Below are positions 45,118-53,726 of a stretch of DNA of 64,000 bases, piece by piece. The translations under genes and the position numbers were made by a program. The stretch is from Micromonospora_E sp048060115 (lineage in GTDB: Bacteria; Actinomycetota; Actinomycetes; Mycobacteriales; Micromonosporaceae). The stretch is from positions 1-64,000 of the forward strand of contig NZ_JBHMIM010000025.1 of assembly GCF_048060115.1 (NCBI RefSeq), read 5' to 3'. The notes under the pieces are model-generated. The model saw only the letters and a list, made by a program, of their open reading frames with translations, was not told the origin of the DNA and made no database searches. Positions within the stretch are counted from its first letter, which is position 1. Each line of letters begins with the position of its first letter.

Positions 45118-45508
45118 AGCCGAGTCGTTCGTAGAGCCGGTTCGCGGCAGCACGAGACGGGCGCGACGTGAGGTCAACGGTCCGAGCGCCAGCCTCCCGA
45201 GCCAGCCTGACGGCCTCCTGGGTTAGCGCCGCCCCGACCCCGAGGCCGCGCGCCGACTCGTCGACCACCACATCCTCGATCCACGCCCGCCTACCGGTCG
45301 GGATCGGAAACATCACCAGGGTCAGCGCGCCGACGATCTCGCCCTCGCGGCGAGCGATGAGCAAAGTGCTTGCGTCCGACGCCACCAACTCGTCCAGCGC
45401 CGTCAGATCGAGTGGCTTGGCGGAACGGGAGAGCTGCGGGAGGAGCCGGCCGAACGCTTTCACGACCTCGTCGGTGGCGACTCGGACGGCTTCGATCTCG
45501 ACGCTCAT
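45068..45508 (-). CDS. GNAT-family N-acetyltransferase
   Basis: A 146-residue GNAT protein. IEDVVVDESARGLGVGAAL contains the acetyl-CoA pyrophosphate-binding RGxG loop, and AAANRLYERLGFSLRDSRVY is the typical C-terminal motif. The ATG at 45508 gives MSVEIEAVRV. The acceptor substrate is unknown. Single gene, convergent with the HAD gene. Confidence 0.87.
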   Translation of the reverse strand: MSVEIEAVRVATDEVVKAFGRLLPQLSRSAKPLDLTALDELVASDASTLLIARREGEIVGALTLVMFPIPTGRRAWIEDVVVDESARGLGVGAALTQEAVRLAREAGARTVDLTSRPSRAAANRLYERLGFSLRDSRVYRLAPGDR

Positions 45509-45571
45509 GCTCGCGACTCTAGCGGCCGGACACGCCACGCGAGCGAGTACGTGGCCGGCAGGTCAAGCCAC

Positions 45572-46909
45572 CTATCCAGCAGCGCCGATACGGGTGGCGA
45601 ACTCTCTGATGCCCGGCAGGGTGTTGCGTGTGTCGGTGGTGAGCAGGTCGTGGGTGAGGCTCTGTGCCCAAGGCCGGTAGCGGACCTCCTGCGGAGTGTC
45701 GGCTTCCGCCGCGAGGAGTGCCTGGTACGCGGCTGCGGGTCGACCTCGGCCTTGCAGGGCGAGTGCGGCGTCCTGCCAGTAGCGGGCGCGGCGCTCCAGC
45801 GAGGTGATGTGGGCGGGGTTGACATGCCTGGCGTACTCGACGGCGGTGCCGTAGTCACCGAGCACCCGCGCGACGCTGATCTTGTATACGGCAAGGTCGA
45901 GCGAGCTGATAGGGCTACCTTCGGCGGTCCCTGCCCGGCCAAGGGCGTCGTCCGCTTCCGCCAGCAGATTCCACGCGGCCTCACGGTCTTCCCGCATGGC
46001 GGCGGTGTAGGCGGCAACGGCAAGGAGCTGCCCGTACATGGCGGCGTGGCGGCCGTCGGTCAGACCGGTGTCAGTGTCGAGTTGTTGAGCGGCGTTCAGG
46101 ACAAGGCGTTGGGCACCGTCGCGGTGGCGGCTGCGGCGGAGCACCGTCGCGGCGAGTCGCGTTGCTTCCGCGATGACCAGCGGATCTCCGCTGGCGCGCG
46201 CCGCCTGCACCGCTCGATCCGACGTGGACCCAGCCATGCCGTCATCGTGCAACTTGATCAGCAGCTGTGTGGCGACGCCGTAGGCCTGGGCTACCCAGCT
46301 CGATGCCTGCGCGGCCTGGCCGACTGGGGCCTGGTCGCGTACCGCCGTGGCTTGGGCGAGCAGGCGCGGCAACCGTCGGGCGAGTTGGCTGTAGCGGCAG
46401 GCCCGGAAATCCGCTGCCGCGGCGGCAAGCTGTGCACGGAGCTGGTGTTCGAGGATCGCTGGAGCGGTGACCCGCCCGAAGATCACGTCTTCGACGGTGG
46501 CGGTGACAGCGAGGGCCGACGTCGGCAGCAGGGCGGCACCTGTACTCAGGCCGAGCGTGCCTGCGAACAAGTCACGTCGACGCATTGAATCACCACCACC
46601 GTCGTCGGGGTCCTCGACCACACTAACTGCGCCGCTCCCTGTTGGCGCGGATGACGCGGCCAGCCCGAACAGACGCGGCGGAATTCCGTACACCTGTGCC
46701 AGCCGGCGCAGTTCGGCGACGCTCCACTCTCTCCTCCGGCCGTTCTCCCAACGTGACATGGTGGCTGCGGAGCAGCCTGCGCGCCGCCCAGCTTCCTCAA
46801 GGGTGAGCCCGGCCGCTGTCCGTGCGATGCGCAGCAGCTTGCCCACGTCGCCAGCTGCGATGGCAGCGTCGGCTGTCGGCATCGCTGTCCAGGCCGGCTC
46901 GGTCGGCAC
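45572..46909 (-). CDS. XRE-family regulator with helical repeat domain
   Basis: A 445-residue protein: HTH LTLEEAGRRAGCSAATMSRW (about residues 35-54), then a linker with RRRDLFAGTLGLSTGAALLP, a Tat-like motif common in this regulator class but internal and probably not used for export, then a TPR-like helical domain of about 300 residues. It is divergent from the acyltransferase/acyl-CoA dehydrogenase pair, which it may control. An imperfect inverted repeat at 46942-46968 (GCGTGACCG...CGGATCACGC) lies in the shared gap. Confidence 0.85.
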   Translation of the reverse strand: MPTEPAWTAMPTADAAIAAGDVGKLLRIARTAAGLTLEEAGRRAGCSAATMSRWENGRRREWSVAELRRLAQVYGIPPRLFGLAASSAPTGSGAVSVVEDPDDGGGDSMRRRDLFAGTLGLSTGAALLPTSALAVTATVEDVIFGRVTAPAILEHQLRAQLAAAAADFRACRYSQLARRLPRLLAQATAVRDQAPVGQAAQASSWVAQAYGVATQLLIKLHDDGMAGSTSDRAVQAARASGDPLVIAEATRLAATVLRRSRHRDGAQRLVLNAAQQLDTDTGLTDGRHAAMYGQLLAVAAYTAAMREDREAAWNLLAEADDALGRAGTAEGSPISSLDLAVYKISVARVLGDYGTAVEYARHVNPAHITSLERRARYWQDAALALQGRGRPAAAYQALLAAEADTPQEVRYRPWAQSLTHDLLTTDTRNTLPGIREFATRIGAAG

Positions 46910-47088
46910 AGCTGCCTCCTCGCACCGATGAAGTTATTCGAGCGTGACCGATGCTTCGCGGATCACGCAAGACGGTTGCAACTAATGCGTCACGGTCTCG
47001 GACTACGCGCTTCCTCCCGATGCACTGGGACACACGACCCGTCCTGTTCGGGCGATGGTCAAACCCGCTACCTGCAGGAGTGAAGCTG

Positions 47089-47874
47089 ATGCATGCAATT
47101 TCCACAATCGGAGCGACCGCCACCGCGACAGACCTGATTCGAGCTGGGCTCTTGGAGGTCGGTGACGGCTGCCAGATCCACCCGACCGCAGTGTTCCTGC
47201 CGGCTGACCTGCTCGGCACGCTGCGCCCTATCGTTCTCGGTGCCAGGGTCACGATTGGCGCGTTCGCCGTGGTCCACGGCGGCACCCGCGTTGGCGCCGA
47301 CGCCCGCCTCGGCCATAGGGCGATCGTCGGCGAGCCGGAGCACGGCTACGCGATGCGGCAGGTCTATCGGGGATCCGGCGGCACTACCGAGATCAGCTCC
47401 GGGGTGGTCCTGCGAGCCGGTGCGATCCTCTACGCGGGTGTCCGGGTCGGAGAGGGCAGCACCATCGGCCACCACGCCCTGCTCCGCACCAACGTTGTCG
47501 TCGGCTCCGGCAGCCAGCTGGCGGCCAACCTGACCGTCGAGCGCGGTGCCCGGATCGGCGACAGAGTGCGCTGCTCGCCGGGCTCGCATCTGACGGCCGA
47601 CACGGTCGTTGCCGACCGCGTGTTCATCGGCGCGGGCGTACGCACGATCAACGACAAGCGGCTGACCTGGCGCGACCCGGACAACGAGCAGCCGCTCGAC
47701 CCGCCAGTGTTCGAGTACGGGTGCAAGGTCGGCTCTGGGGTATGCGTAATGGCGGGAATCACCATCGGCGCTCACGCGCTCATCGGCAGCGGCTCGGTGG
47801 TCACCCGCGACGTATCGGCCAACACCATCGCGTACGGCGTCCCCGCCCGATCGCGCGGACAGGTGACACCATGA
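47089..47874 (+). CDS. Left-handed beta-helix (hexapeptide) acyltransferase-like protein
   Basis: A 261-residue LbH protein with many hexapeptide turns (VLGARVTIGAFAVVHGGTRV, IGHHALLRTNVVVGSGSQL, VMAGITIGAHALIGSGSVVT) and the typical end IAYGVPAR. The catalytic histidine of this fold is plausibly in GHHALL. Such enzymes use acyl-CoA or acyl-ACP to acylate sugars or amines. The ATG at 47089 follows CAGGAGTGAAGCTG. The next gene, an acyl-CoA dehydrogenase homologue, overlaps by 4 bp, so the two form one operon, divergent from an XRE regulator. Confidence 0.82.
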   Translation: MHAISTIGATATATDLIRAGLLEVGDGCQIHPTAVFLPADLLGTLRPIVLGARVTIGAFAVVHGGTRVGADARLGHRAIVGEPEHGYAMRQVYRGSGGTTEISSGVVLRAGAILYAGVRVGEGSTIGHHALLRTNVVVGSGSQLAANLTVERGARIGDRVRCSPGSHLTADTVVADRVFIGAGVRTINDKRLTWRDPDNEQPLDPPVFEYGCKVGSGVCVMAGITIGAHALIGSGSVVTRDVSANTIAYGVPARSRGQVTP

Positions 47875-49052
47875 CTCCGGCTCTGGCCTGGCTGGAGCCA
47901 CTGCGCTGCAGCATTCCGGAGATCGACGGGAAGGCCTGGGACGACCTCGAAGTCCTCTCCGACGTACTCGCCCGGCGGGTGCCCGCCGCGCCGCCCTCCG
48001 GCGACCCGGCCCGCGCCCAGTGGCTGCTGGACCTTCGTCGCGACCTGGCCTGCGACGATCGCCAGGATCCCCCTGCTCCCGGCGGGCTGGTGCGGCAGGC
48101 ACTCGCGCAGTTCTGCGCCGGCTCGTACGACCTGGATCTGCGCGATGTGACCGGCGCCGGCCATGGGGCGATGATCCTTGCTGACGCCGCCGCAGAGCTC
48201 CGGGACACCTGGCGGACCCGGCTCGGCCGAGGCGACCTGGTGGGAATCGCCGCGACCGAGCGGCACGGCGGCTCCCGCATCCAGGAGATCACCACCCAGG
48301 CGAGGCCGGACAGCGACGGTCGCTGGCACATCAGCGGAGAGAAGTGCTGGGTGTCCCGGATCGTCGAGTCGGCCGGCTTCGTGGTCTTCTTCCGGGACCC
48401 GAACGACCGAATCACCGCTGCGGTCATCGACACCGCAGCGCACGGTCTGGTGAGTGAGACGCTGAAGCCGTCCGGTCTGGGTGGCTGGTCGTGGGGAGTG
48501 CTGCGGCTGCACGACGTGTCGATTGATCCTGCTACGGACCTGCTCGGGCCGGCAGGAAGTGGCATGGAGGTGTTTCGCAGGCACTTCGCCCGGTTCCGGC
48601 CGCTTGTCACCGCGACCGCACTGGGGACCGCAGCCGGTGTCCACACCGTCGTCGCTGAAGCGCTCGCCGCTCGGCGGAAGATAGGTGTGCTGCCACGGGT
48701 CCGCGACAACGCGCTGATCACCCTCGGGCGCACCCACGCCGAGATTGTCGCCGCGCTGCTCGCCGCCATCACCACCATCAGGCTTGCCGCGTCTGGCCAC
48801 CCGCACGCGGACCTCTTCGCACGCGTCGGCAAGGCGGCCGGAGTCGACACCGCCTACCGGGCGGTTAGCGATCTCGCTCCGCTGCTCGGGGCGTACGGAT
48901 TCCAACAGTCCAGCCCTGTCACGAAAGCGCGAGCCGACCTCACCGGCATGCTCTACGCCGACGGCGTACATGACAGCCTCTACCGATCGGGCGGCGCGAC
49001 GTTGCTCCGCGCGCCCTACGATCCCCCCACCTGGTTCCCGCCCTCAAGGTAG
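47871..49052 (+). CDS. Acyl-CoA dehydrogenase-family protein
   Basis: A 393-residue protein with the ACAD order: GIAATERHGGSRIQEITTQA (flavin-binding middle domain), GEKCWVSRIVESAGFVVFF, and the C-terminal helical bundle with a KARADLTGMLYADGVHDSLY segment. The usual catalytic base (Glu in the C-terminal domain) cannot be placed with confidence, so it may be a dehydrogenase or a flavin hydroxylase relative. It is coupled to the hexapeptide acyltransferase gene (ATGA overlap) and overlaps the convergent Nudix gene by 37 bp. Confidence 0.82.
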   Translation: MTPALAWLEPLRCSIPEIDGKAWDDLEVLSDVLARRVPAAPPSGDPARAQWLLDLRRDLACDDRQDPPAPGGLVRQALAQFCAGSYDLDLRDVTGAGHGAMILADAAAELRDTWRTRLGRGDLVGIAATERHGGSRIQEITTQARPDSDGRWHISGEKCWVSRIVESAGFVVFFRDPNDRITAAVIDTAAHGLVSETLKPSGLGGWSWGVLRLHDVSIDPATDLLGPAGSGMEVFRRHFARFRPLVTATALGTAAGVHTVVAEALAARRKIGVLPRVRDNALITLGRTHAEIVAALLAAITTIRLAASGHPHADLFARVGKAAGVDTAYRAVSDLAPLLGAYGFQQSSPVTKARADLTGMLYADGVHDSLYRSGGATLLRAPYDPPTWFPPSR

Positions 49053-49507
49053 ACAGTCCCGCTGGCCGTCGCCGCTGTCAGCGCGGCGGCGGCCCTCAGG
49101 GCCAGCAGCGGCGAAAGCCGCTGCTGCGCCTGCGGCAAGGTCGACCACGCCCAGCTTCGCAACTCCTGCGGCGGCAGCCGGATCGCGTCGGTCTGCGACT
49201 CGTCCAGGACACCGCCGTCGTACACGAACATGACCCCTTCGGTGCGGCCGGTGCGAGGCGGCACCCAGTCGACCACCAGCAGCCGGCCGGGAGCGACCGC
49301 CAGGCCGAGTTCTTCGGCCAGCTCACGGACCGCCGCGTCGTACGGCGACTCGTCGGCCTCCACCACCCCACCTGGCAGCTCCCAGTAGTCCTTGTACGTC
49401 GGCTCGACGAGCAGGATCCGTCCGTCACGGTCGCGCAGCAGCACAGCCGAACCCATCCGCTTGCGCGGCAACGTCGCGGTGTAATCGTCAGGCGGGGAGC
49501 TCACCAC
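49016..49507 (-). CDS. Nudix hydrolase, intact copy
   Basis: A 163-residue Nudix protein. The box GGVVEADESPYDAAVRELAE followed by ELGL fits GX5EX7REUXEEXGU with all metal-binding glutamates. It hydrolyses nucleoside diphosphates linked to X; the substrate is unknown. A second copy of its C-terminal two thirds lies at 51045-51400. The related Nudix protein Pif of the pSAM2 element blocks redundant transfer, so an origin from an earlier element is conceivable. GTG start at 49507. Confidence 0.88.
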   Translation of the reverse strand: MVSSPPDDYTATLPRKRMGSAVLLRDRDGRILLVEPTYKDYWELPGGVVEADESPYDAAVRELAEELGLAVAPGRLLVVDWVPPRTGRTEGVMFVYDGGVLDESQTDAIRLPPQELRSWAWSTLPQAQQRLSPLLALRAAAALTAATASGTVYLEGGNQVGGS

Positions 49508-49664
49508 CGGAGGTTAACCGCCTGAATGTCCAGTTGACGGCAACTTCCGCCGGTCAGGGCCCGTGGCGCCGGGCCGCCTCTACCGATCAGGAATCGAGAA
49601 GCACCGGCAGCTGCGGCACGGCTAGCGTGACCCTCGGTCACATCTGACAACGACCAGGAGCGAC

Positions 49665-50111
49665 ATGGTGAGCAAGGCAGACACGGACGGCTTCTCCGAG
49701 GGCGAGCGCGCCGCCATGAAGGAACGCGCCGCAGAGCTCAAGAAGGAGACAACCCGCAGTCGTGGTAGCAAAGCAGCCGCCGAGGAGCTCGACGTGCTGT
49801 CGAAGATCGCCCAGATGGCACCGTCGGACCGCGCACTGGCCGAACGCGTCCACGCCATCGTCACCGCCAACGCCCCCGACCTGTCCCCGAAGCTCTGGTA
49901 CGGCCAGCCGGCGTACGCGAGAAAGGGCAAGGTCGTGTGCTTCTTCCGGAGCGGACACGCGGACAAGGAGCCCTACTCCACCTTTTGCTTCACCGCTACG
50001 GCCAGCCTCGCCGACGACAGCGGCCTGTGGCCGACGTCCTTCGCCGTGACCCAGCTCAGCGAGCAGGCCGCAGAGCACATCGCCGCCCTTGTCAAGAAGG
50101 CTGTGAGCTGA
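49665..50111 (+). CDS. DUF1801/YdhG-like protein
   Basis: A 148-residue protein with PDLSPKLWYGQPAYARKGKV and CFFRSGHADKEPYSTFCFT, matching the YdhG/DUF1801 fold (frataxin-like iron chaperones in some members). A charged helical N-terminus of about 45 residues precedes it. AGGAG lies 5 nt before the ATG at 49665. Function uncertain. Confidence 0.8.
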   Translation: MVSKADTDGFSEGERAAMKERAAELKKETTRSRGSKAAAEELDVLSKIAQMAPSDRALAERVHAIVTANAPDLSPKLWYGQPAYARKGKVVCFFRSGHADKEPYSTFCFTATASLADDSGLWPTSFAVTQLSEQAAEHIAALVKKAVS

Positions 50112-50206
50112 CGTGCTTGTACGCCTTCGGTCGAAGTCGGGCGCCGATAGCGGGGTGGGTTGCGCTACGATCGCTGCGCCGTGCATGACTGCTGCGAAGA
50201 GGAGGT

Positions 50207-50280
50207 GAGTCCAATCAACGCTGCGACAGGTCGGGACTCCCTCCCCCGCATGGTCTAGGGAGCGCCCGCACAGGGACTCT
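50207..50280 (+). other. Leader with alternative base-pairings before the hydrolase gene
   Basis: GAGTCC (50207-50212) can pair either with GGACTC at 50234-50239 or with GGACTC at 50274-50279; a third stem CTCCCT (50237-50242) / AGGGAG (50257-50262) competes with the first. The structure ends about 20 nt before the hydrolase ATG. This looks like an attenuator or RNA switch, but I do not recognise a known class. Confidence 0.35.
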
Positions 50281-50298
50281 CGAAAGGCGCGCACGCGC

Positions 50299-51003
50299 AT
50301 GCACACCATCCAGGAAGAACACTTCGCCGTCGATGGCGTACCCGCTGTGCTCTGGACCTCAGCCGGCAGCGGCGCCGACCGCCCGCCGCTGATCGTCATC
50401 GGCCACGGCGGCGGCCAGCACAAGACCGCTCCCGGCGTCCTGCACCGCGCCCACCGCTTCGTGTCCAGCGGCTTCGCGGCCGTCTGCATGGACGTGCCGA
50501 ACCACGGCGACCGGCCGACCGACGAGCGCTACCAGCGCATCTCCACCGACATTCAGGCCGCTGCCAGCTCCGGTGGTGACCTGGCCGCACTGCTCGCCGA
50601 CTTCTTCGCCCTAGTCGCCGAGCAGACCGTGCCGGAGTGGCAGGCCGTCCTCGACCACCTCGGCGGCGGACCGATCGGCTACTGGGGCATCTCGCTGGGC
50701 TGCGGGCTCGGCGTACCGTTCGTCGCCGCCGAACCGCGCGTGCGCGCGGCGGTCCTCGGCCTCGGCGGTGCCGCCGCCCCATCCACACTGGCGGCTGCGA
50801 CTCGCATCGCCGTGCCGGTCGAGTTCCTGGTCCAGTGGGACGACGAACGGGTGCCCCGGGAGCAGAGCCTGGCCCTGTTCGACGCGTTCGGTTCGACCGA
50901 GAAGACGTTGCACGCCAACCCGGGCCGGCACGCCGACCGGCTCCCGGAGCACGAGCTGGACAGCACAGTCCGGTTCTTCACCCATCACCTCATGCCGCAC
51001 TGA
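50299..51003 (+). CDS. Alpha/beta hydrolase
   Basis: A 234-residue dienelactone-hydrolase-like protein. LIVIGHGGGQHK holds the oxyanion-hole region; the nucleophile serine is in GYWGISLGCGLG; the acid is in QWDDERVP and the histidine in GRHADRLP, completing the triad. No signal peptide. Its substrate is unknown. It is flanked by the intact and truncated Nudix copies and preceded by a possible regulatory leader. Confidence 0.85.
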   Translation: MHTIQEEHFAVDGVPAVLWTSAGSGADRPPLIVIGHGGGQHKTAPGVLHRAHRFVSSGFAAVCMDVPNHGDRPTDERYQRISTDIQAAASSGGDLAALLADFFALVAEQTVPEWQAVLDHLGGGPIGYWGISLGCGLGVPFVAAEPRVRAAVLGLGGAAAPSTLAAATRIAVPVEFLVQWDDERVPREQSLALFDAFGSTEKTLHANPGRHADRLPEHELDSTVRFFTHHLMPH

Positions 51004-51044
51004 CCAACGCTGCCGGCTCTGGCATCCGTCGAATCCGCTCAAGG

Positions 51045-51400
51045 TCAGCAGACCCGGCTGCCGTCCTCAAGATAGACGGTCCCGCCGCCCGTCGCCGCCT
51101 CGACAGCGGCGGCGGCCCGGCGGGCCAGCAACGGCGACAGCCGCCACTGCGCCTGGGCCACGGTCGACCACGCCCAGCTGCGCAGCTCCTGCGGTGGCAG
51201 CCGAATCGCGTCGGTTTGCACCGTGTCCAGGACTCCGCCGTCGTAGACGAACATGACACCTTCGGTGCGACCGGTGCGCGGCGGCACCCAGTCCACGACC
51301 AGCAACCGTCCGGGAGTGATAGTCAGGCCGAGCTCTTCCGCCAGCTCACGAACCACCGCGTCGTACGGCGACTCGTCGCCTTCCACCATCCCACCCGGTG
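51045..51400 (-). pseudogene. Truncated second copy of the Nudix gene
   Basis: The protein segment VEGDESPYDAVVRELAEELG through VVDWVPPRTGRTEGVMFVYD and IRLPPQELRSWAWSTV to the stop is a close copy of the Nudix gene at 49016-49507. The first about 45 residues, including the start and the first beta strands, are missing; sequence upstream of 51400 is unrelated. The Nudix box itself is intact, so a shortened product is possible from an internal start, but it would not fold normally. Confidence 0.75.
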
Positions 51401-51539
51401 AAGCGCCGCCCAGCAGAACGGCGGGCGGCACGGATCCTGCGCTGCTGGGCCAGGGCCGCGGACCGCAATACGGCCGAGGTCACCTAGCCCAGCAACACTG
51501 CATACCGTCGAGGATGTGGTATTCCTGCCGATGCCGCCG

Positions 51540-53018
51540 CTACGGGCTCGAGCAGGTGAGGGACGGCGAGGACGGCGAACCGGAGCCGAGGAACCCGAAT
51601 GTCGTGGTCCCACCGGCCGGAAGTGCGCCGTTGTAGTCCACGTTGCGTACGGTGACACTGGTGCCGCTGGTGCTGAGATTACCGTTCCACAGCTGACTGA
51701 TGCTCTGCCCGCCGCTGAGGGTCCAACGGACAGTCCAGCCGTTGATTGCCGCGCTGCCCGCTCGCACGACCACCTCGCCCTGGAAGCCACCTGGCCACGA
51801 ACTGGTGGTCTGGTAGGAGGCGCTGCAGGCGCCGGTGGGCGGAGGCGCGGTAGTCGGAGGCGCAGTAGTCGGAGGCGCAGTAGTCGGAGGCGCAGTAGTC
51901 GGAGGCGCAGTAGTCGGAGGCGGCATCGTCCCGGACAGTCTCGGGCCTGCGCAGGCACTGACGATGCCAGGTACGTCGTTGGCGGCATCGAGCGAATAGC
52001 TGTACGGCGGGTTGGTGAACGGAGTAACGCCACTGCCCTGGGAACCCGTGTCCCGCCGTCCGCTGGTGTTGTCGTAGACGTTTCCCCGCGCGGTAATATA
52101 AGTGGGGTTGGAGTCCTGGAACCGGTGAGGGTCCCGTATGTCCTTGAAGTAGTTGTTCTCGACGAGGACGGAGGCGTACGACCCAGTGCCGATGGCGTAC
52201 GCGTTCCCGGGGGAATTGTAGTAGCTGTTGTAGACGTGGCCCTTGCCGAATAGCATCCGTGGTCCACGCTGGTCAACCAGATCAGCGAACCAGTTGTGGT
52301 GATAGGTGGCGTTCAACTTTCCGCTGTCGGTGTCGCCGTGGTTCGAGCCTCCACCCACCAGGCTGGCCAGCCTGTGCGAGTGGGAACTGTTGGTGTACCA
52401 GAACTTGACCCAGGACACCGTCATGTAGTCGACGCCTCGGGTCAGGTCCAGCAACCCGTCGCTGGCGTCCCACAGGTTCAGGTGGTCGAACCATAGGTGG
52501 TGGGCGCCGCGTGCGGCGATCGTGTCGGCCGGGCTGCTGCCCTGGCCGCCACCCTGCACGTTCAAGTTGCGGATGATGATGTTGCTACCGCCGTTGATGT
52601 TGATGCCGCCACGGATCGTCGCGTTCGCGTCTGCGCCGATCAGGGTCTTGTTGCTGCCGACCTCCACGGCCGCCGACCCAGTGCTGATCGTGCCGGAGAT
52701 CCGCAGGACGCGTGGGGTCGAGTCGTTGGCGTACCGCCGTAGGTCGCTAAGCGATGTGACCGTCTGCGGGGCGGCGTTGCCGCCGCCGGTCGTCGTGGCG
52801 ACACCGTTCGCCGACACTGACGCCCAGCCGAACAGCCGGTCATCGCAACTTGCCAACATTGATGCCGCAGGCTCGTCGGCCGCAGCCTGAACAGCGGCAG
52901 CCGACATGCCGGACACGGCGAGTGCCCCGACAGCGGCGAGGGTGACAGCCACACCAAGCACGGTTGTTGTACCTGGTGAACGTCCTGTTGTGAAAACGCT
53001 GGTCCCAACGTTCTTCAC
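51540..53018 (-). CDS. Secreted pectate lyase (PL1) with CBM2
   Basis: A 492-residue exported enzyme. A long signal peptide (hydrophobic core TVLGVAVTLAAVGALAVSGM) is followed by a PL1 parallel beta-helix (about residues 60-345) with HHLWFDHLNLWDASDGLLDL and DQRGPRMLFGKGHVYNSYYN, the latter holding the conserved arginine. A PPTTA repeat linker and a cellulose-binding CBM2 domain (about 395-492: SWPGGFQGEVVVRAG, WNGNLS) complete it. It cleaves polygalacturonate by beta-elimination while tethered to plant cell wall. The GTG at 53018 has AGGAGG 6 nt upstream. Single gene. Confidence 0.92.
   Translation of the reverse strand: MKNVGTSVFTTGRSPGTTTVLGVAVTLAAVGALAVSGMSAAAVQAAADEPAASMLASCDDRLFGWASVSANGVATTTGGGNAAPQTVTSLSDLRRYANDSTPRVLRISGTISTGSAAVEVGSNKTLIGADANATIRGGININGGSNIIIRNLNVQGGGQGSSPADTIAARGAHHLWFDHLNLWDASDGLLDLTRGVDYMTVSWVKFWYTNSSHSHRLASLVGGGSNHGDTDSGKLNATYHHNWFADLVDQRGPRMLFGKGHVYNSYYNSPGNAYAIGTGSYASVLVENNYFKDIRDPHRFQDSNPTYITARGNVYDNTSGRRDTGSQGSGVTPFTNPPYSYSLDAANDVPGIVSACAGPRLSGTMPPPTTAPPTTAPPTTAPPTTAPPTTAPPPTGACSASYQTTSSWPGGFQGEVVVRAGSAAINGWTVRWTLSGGQSISQLWNGNLSTSGTSVTVRNVDYNGALPAGGTTTFGFLGSGSPSSPSLTCSSP
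51841..51923 (-). repeat. 15-bp tandem repeat in the PL1-CBM2 linker
   Basis: About five near-perfect copies of a 15-bp unit encode PPTTA repeats between the catalytic and carbohydrate-binding domains. Such linkers vary by slippage. Confidence 0.85.
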
Positions 53019-53394
53019 GAAGTGCCTCCTGATTTCTCCTGCGGTGGACGCGGCCAGAAGTCAGCGGAATCCGACTCAGGTGAACCCAGTTCCCGGGGTA
53101 CGCAGACCCGTCGGCAGTGCCCATGCCGTTCGGACGCGCTGGCGATCCCGGCCCTGTGGCACCGAAAGTCAGCCGGAAGCGGTCGGCCGCACACCGTTCC
53201 GTTAGCGCTGAACACACGGCCGTGAACCGTCGGAACGGCGGCCCGGTCACCGGCCGACGGATGCCCTCAACGAAGCACAGATTCCACAGTGCATAGATAT
53301 TCAGCTATGAACGAGATTAACTGGGGCGGCGTCGAGCGTCAAGCAGCTCCAGCCACTCGGGCAACAGCCCGGCCGACCGATCCACCTCTCGGAG
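53019..53394. other. Upstream region of the pectate lyase gene
   Basis: About 375 bp with no gene that I can support. It should hold the pectate lyase promoter, but no clear -35/-10 or operator is visible. Confidence 0.4.
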
Positions 53395-53550
53395 CTACCG
53401 CCGGTCACCTGACCGCCGCCGGTCGGCGTCTCGGATGGCGTGCCGGACAGCAAGGCGGATGACCCAGTAGAGGACGACGAACCCGACCGCGTAGACGACG
53501 AGGGCACCAACGGGGACGGCGAGGGAGCCGATCTGCAGGATGTCGGACAC
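53395..53550 (-). CDS. Small single-span membrane protein
   Basis: A 51-residue frame: MSDILQIGSLAVPVGALVVY, then AVGFVVLYWVIRLAVRHAI and a strongly basic tail RDADRRRSGDRR. One long or two short hydrophobic helices with a positive C-terminus look like a real small membrane protein. Evidence is composition only; the GTG start has no strong ribosome-binding site. It lies between the pectate lyase gene and the integrase. Confidence 0.4.
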   Translation of the reverse strand: MSDILQIGSLAVPVGALVVYAVGFVVLYWVIRLAVRHAIRDADRRRSGDRR

Positions 53551-53726
53551 GGCACCGACGATAGAACCTTGGCGCGAACGTCGATGCCCGCCCTGTTGAC
53601 GCAGCCGGCGGTACGCGCGTGGCTGTGAGCTGGGGTGGGACGGACGAGTCGACCTGTACGCCGGATTCTCGCACCCACACCCCCATTGAGCTGCACGAAC
53701 ATCCCCTACAAGGCCTCTCAGGGCGT

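Noticed and set aside
51841..51923. CRISPR-like direct repeat
   Set aside because: Units are 15 bp in tandem without spacers and encode a PPTTA linker inside a coding sequence.
53640..53700. Possible tRNA 3' end (attachment site) near GGATTCTCGCACCC
   Set aside because: Neither strand gives a paired T-arm, acceptor stem or anticodon arm, and no matching copy exists at the other side of the element.
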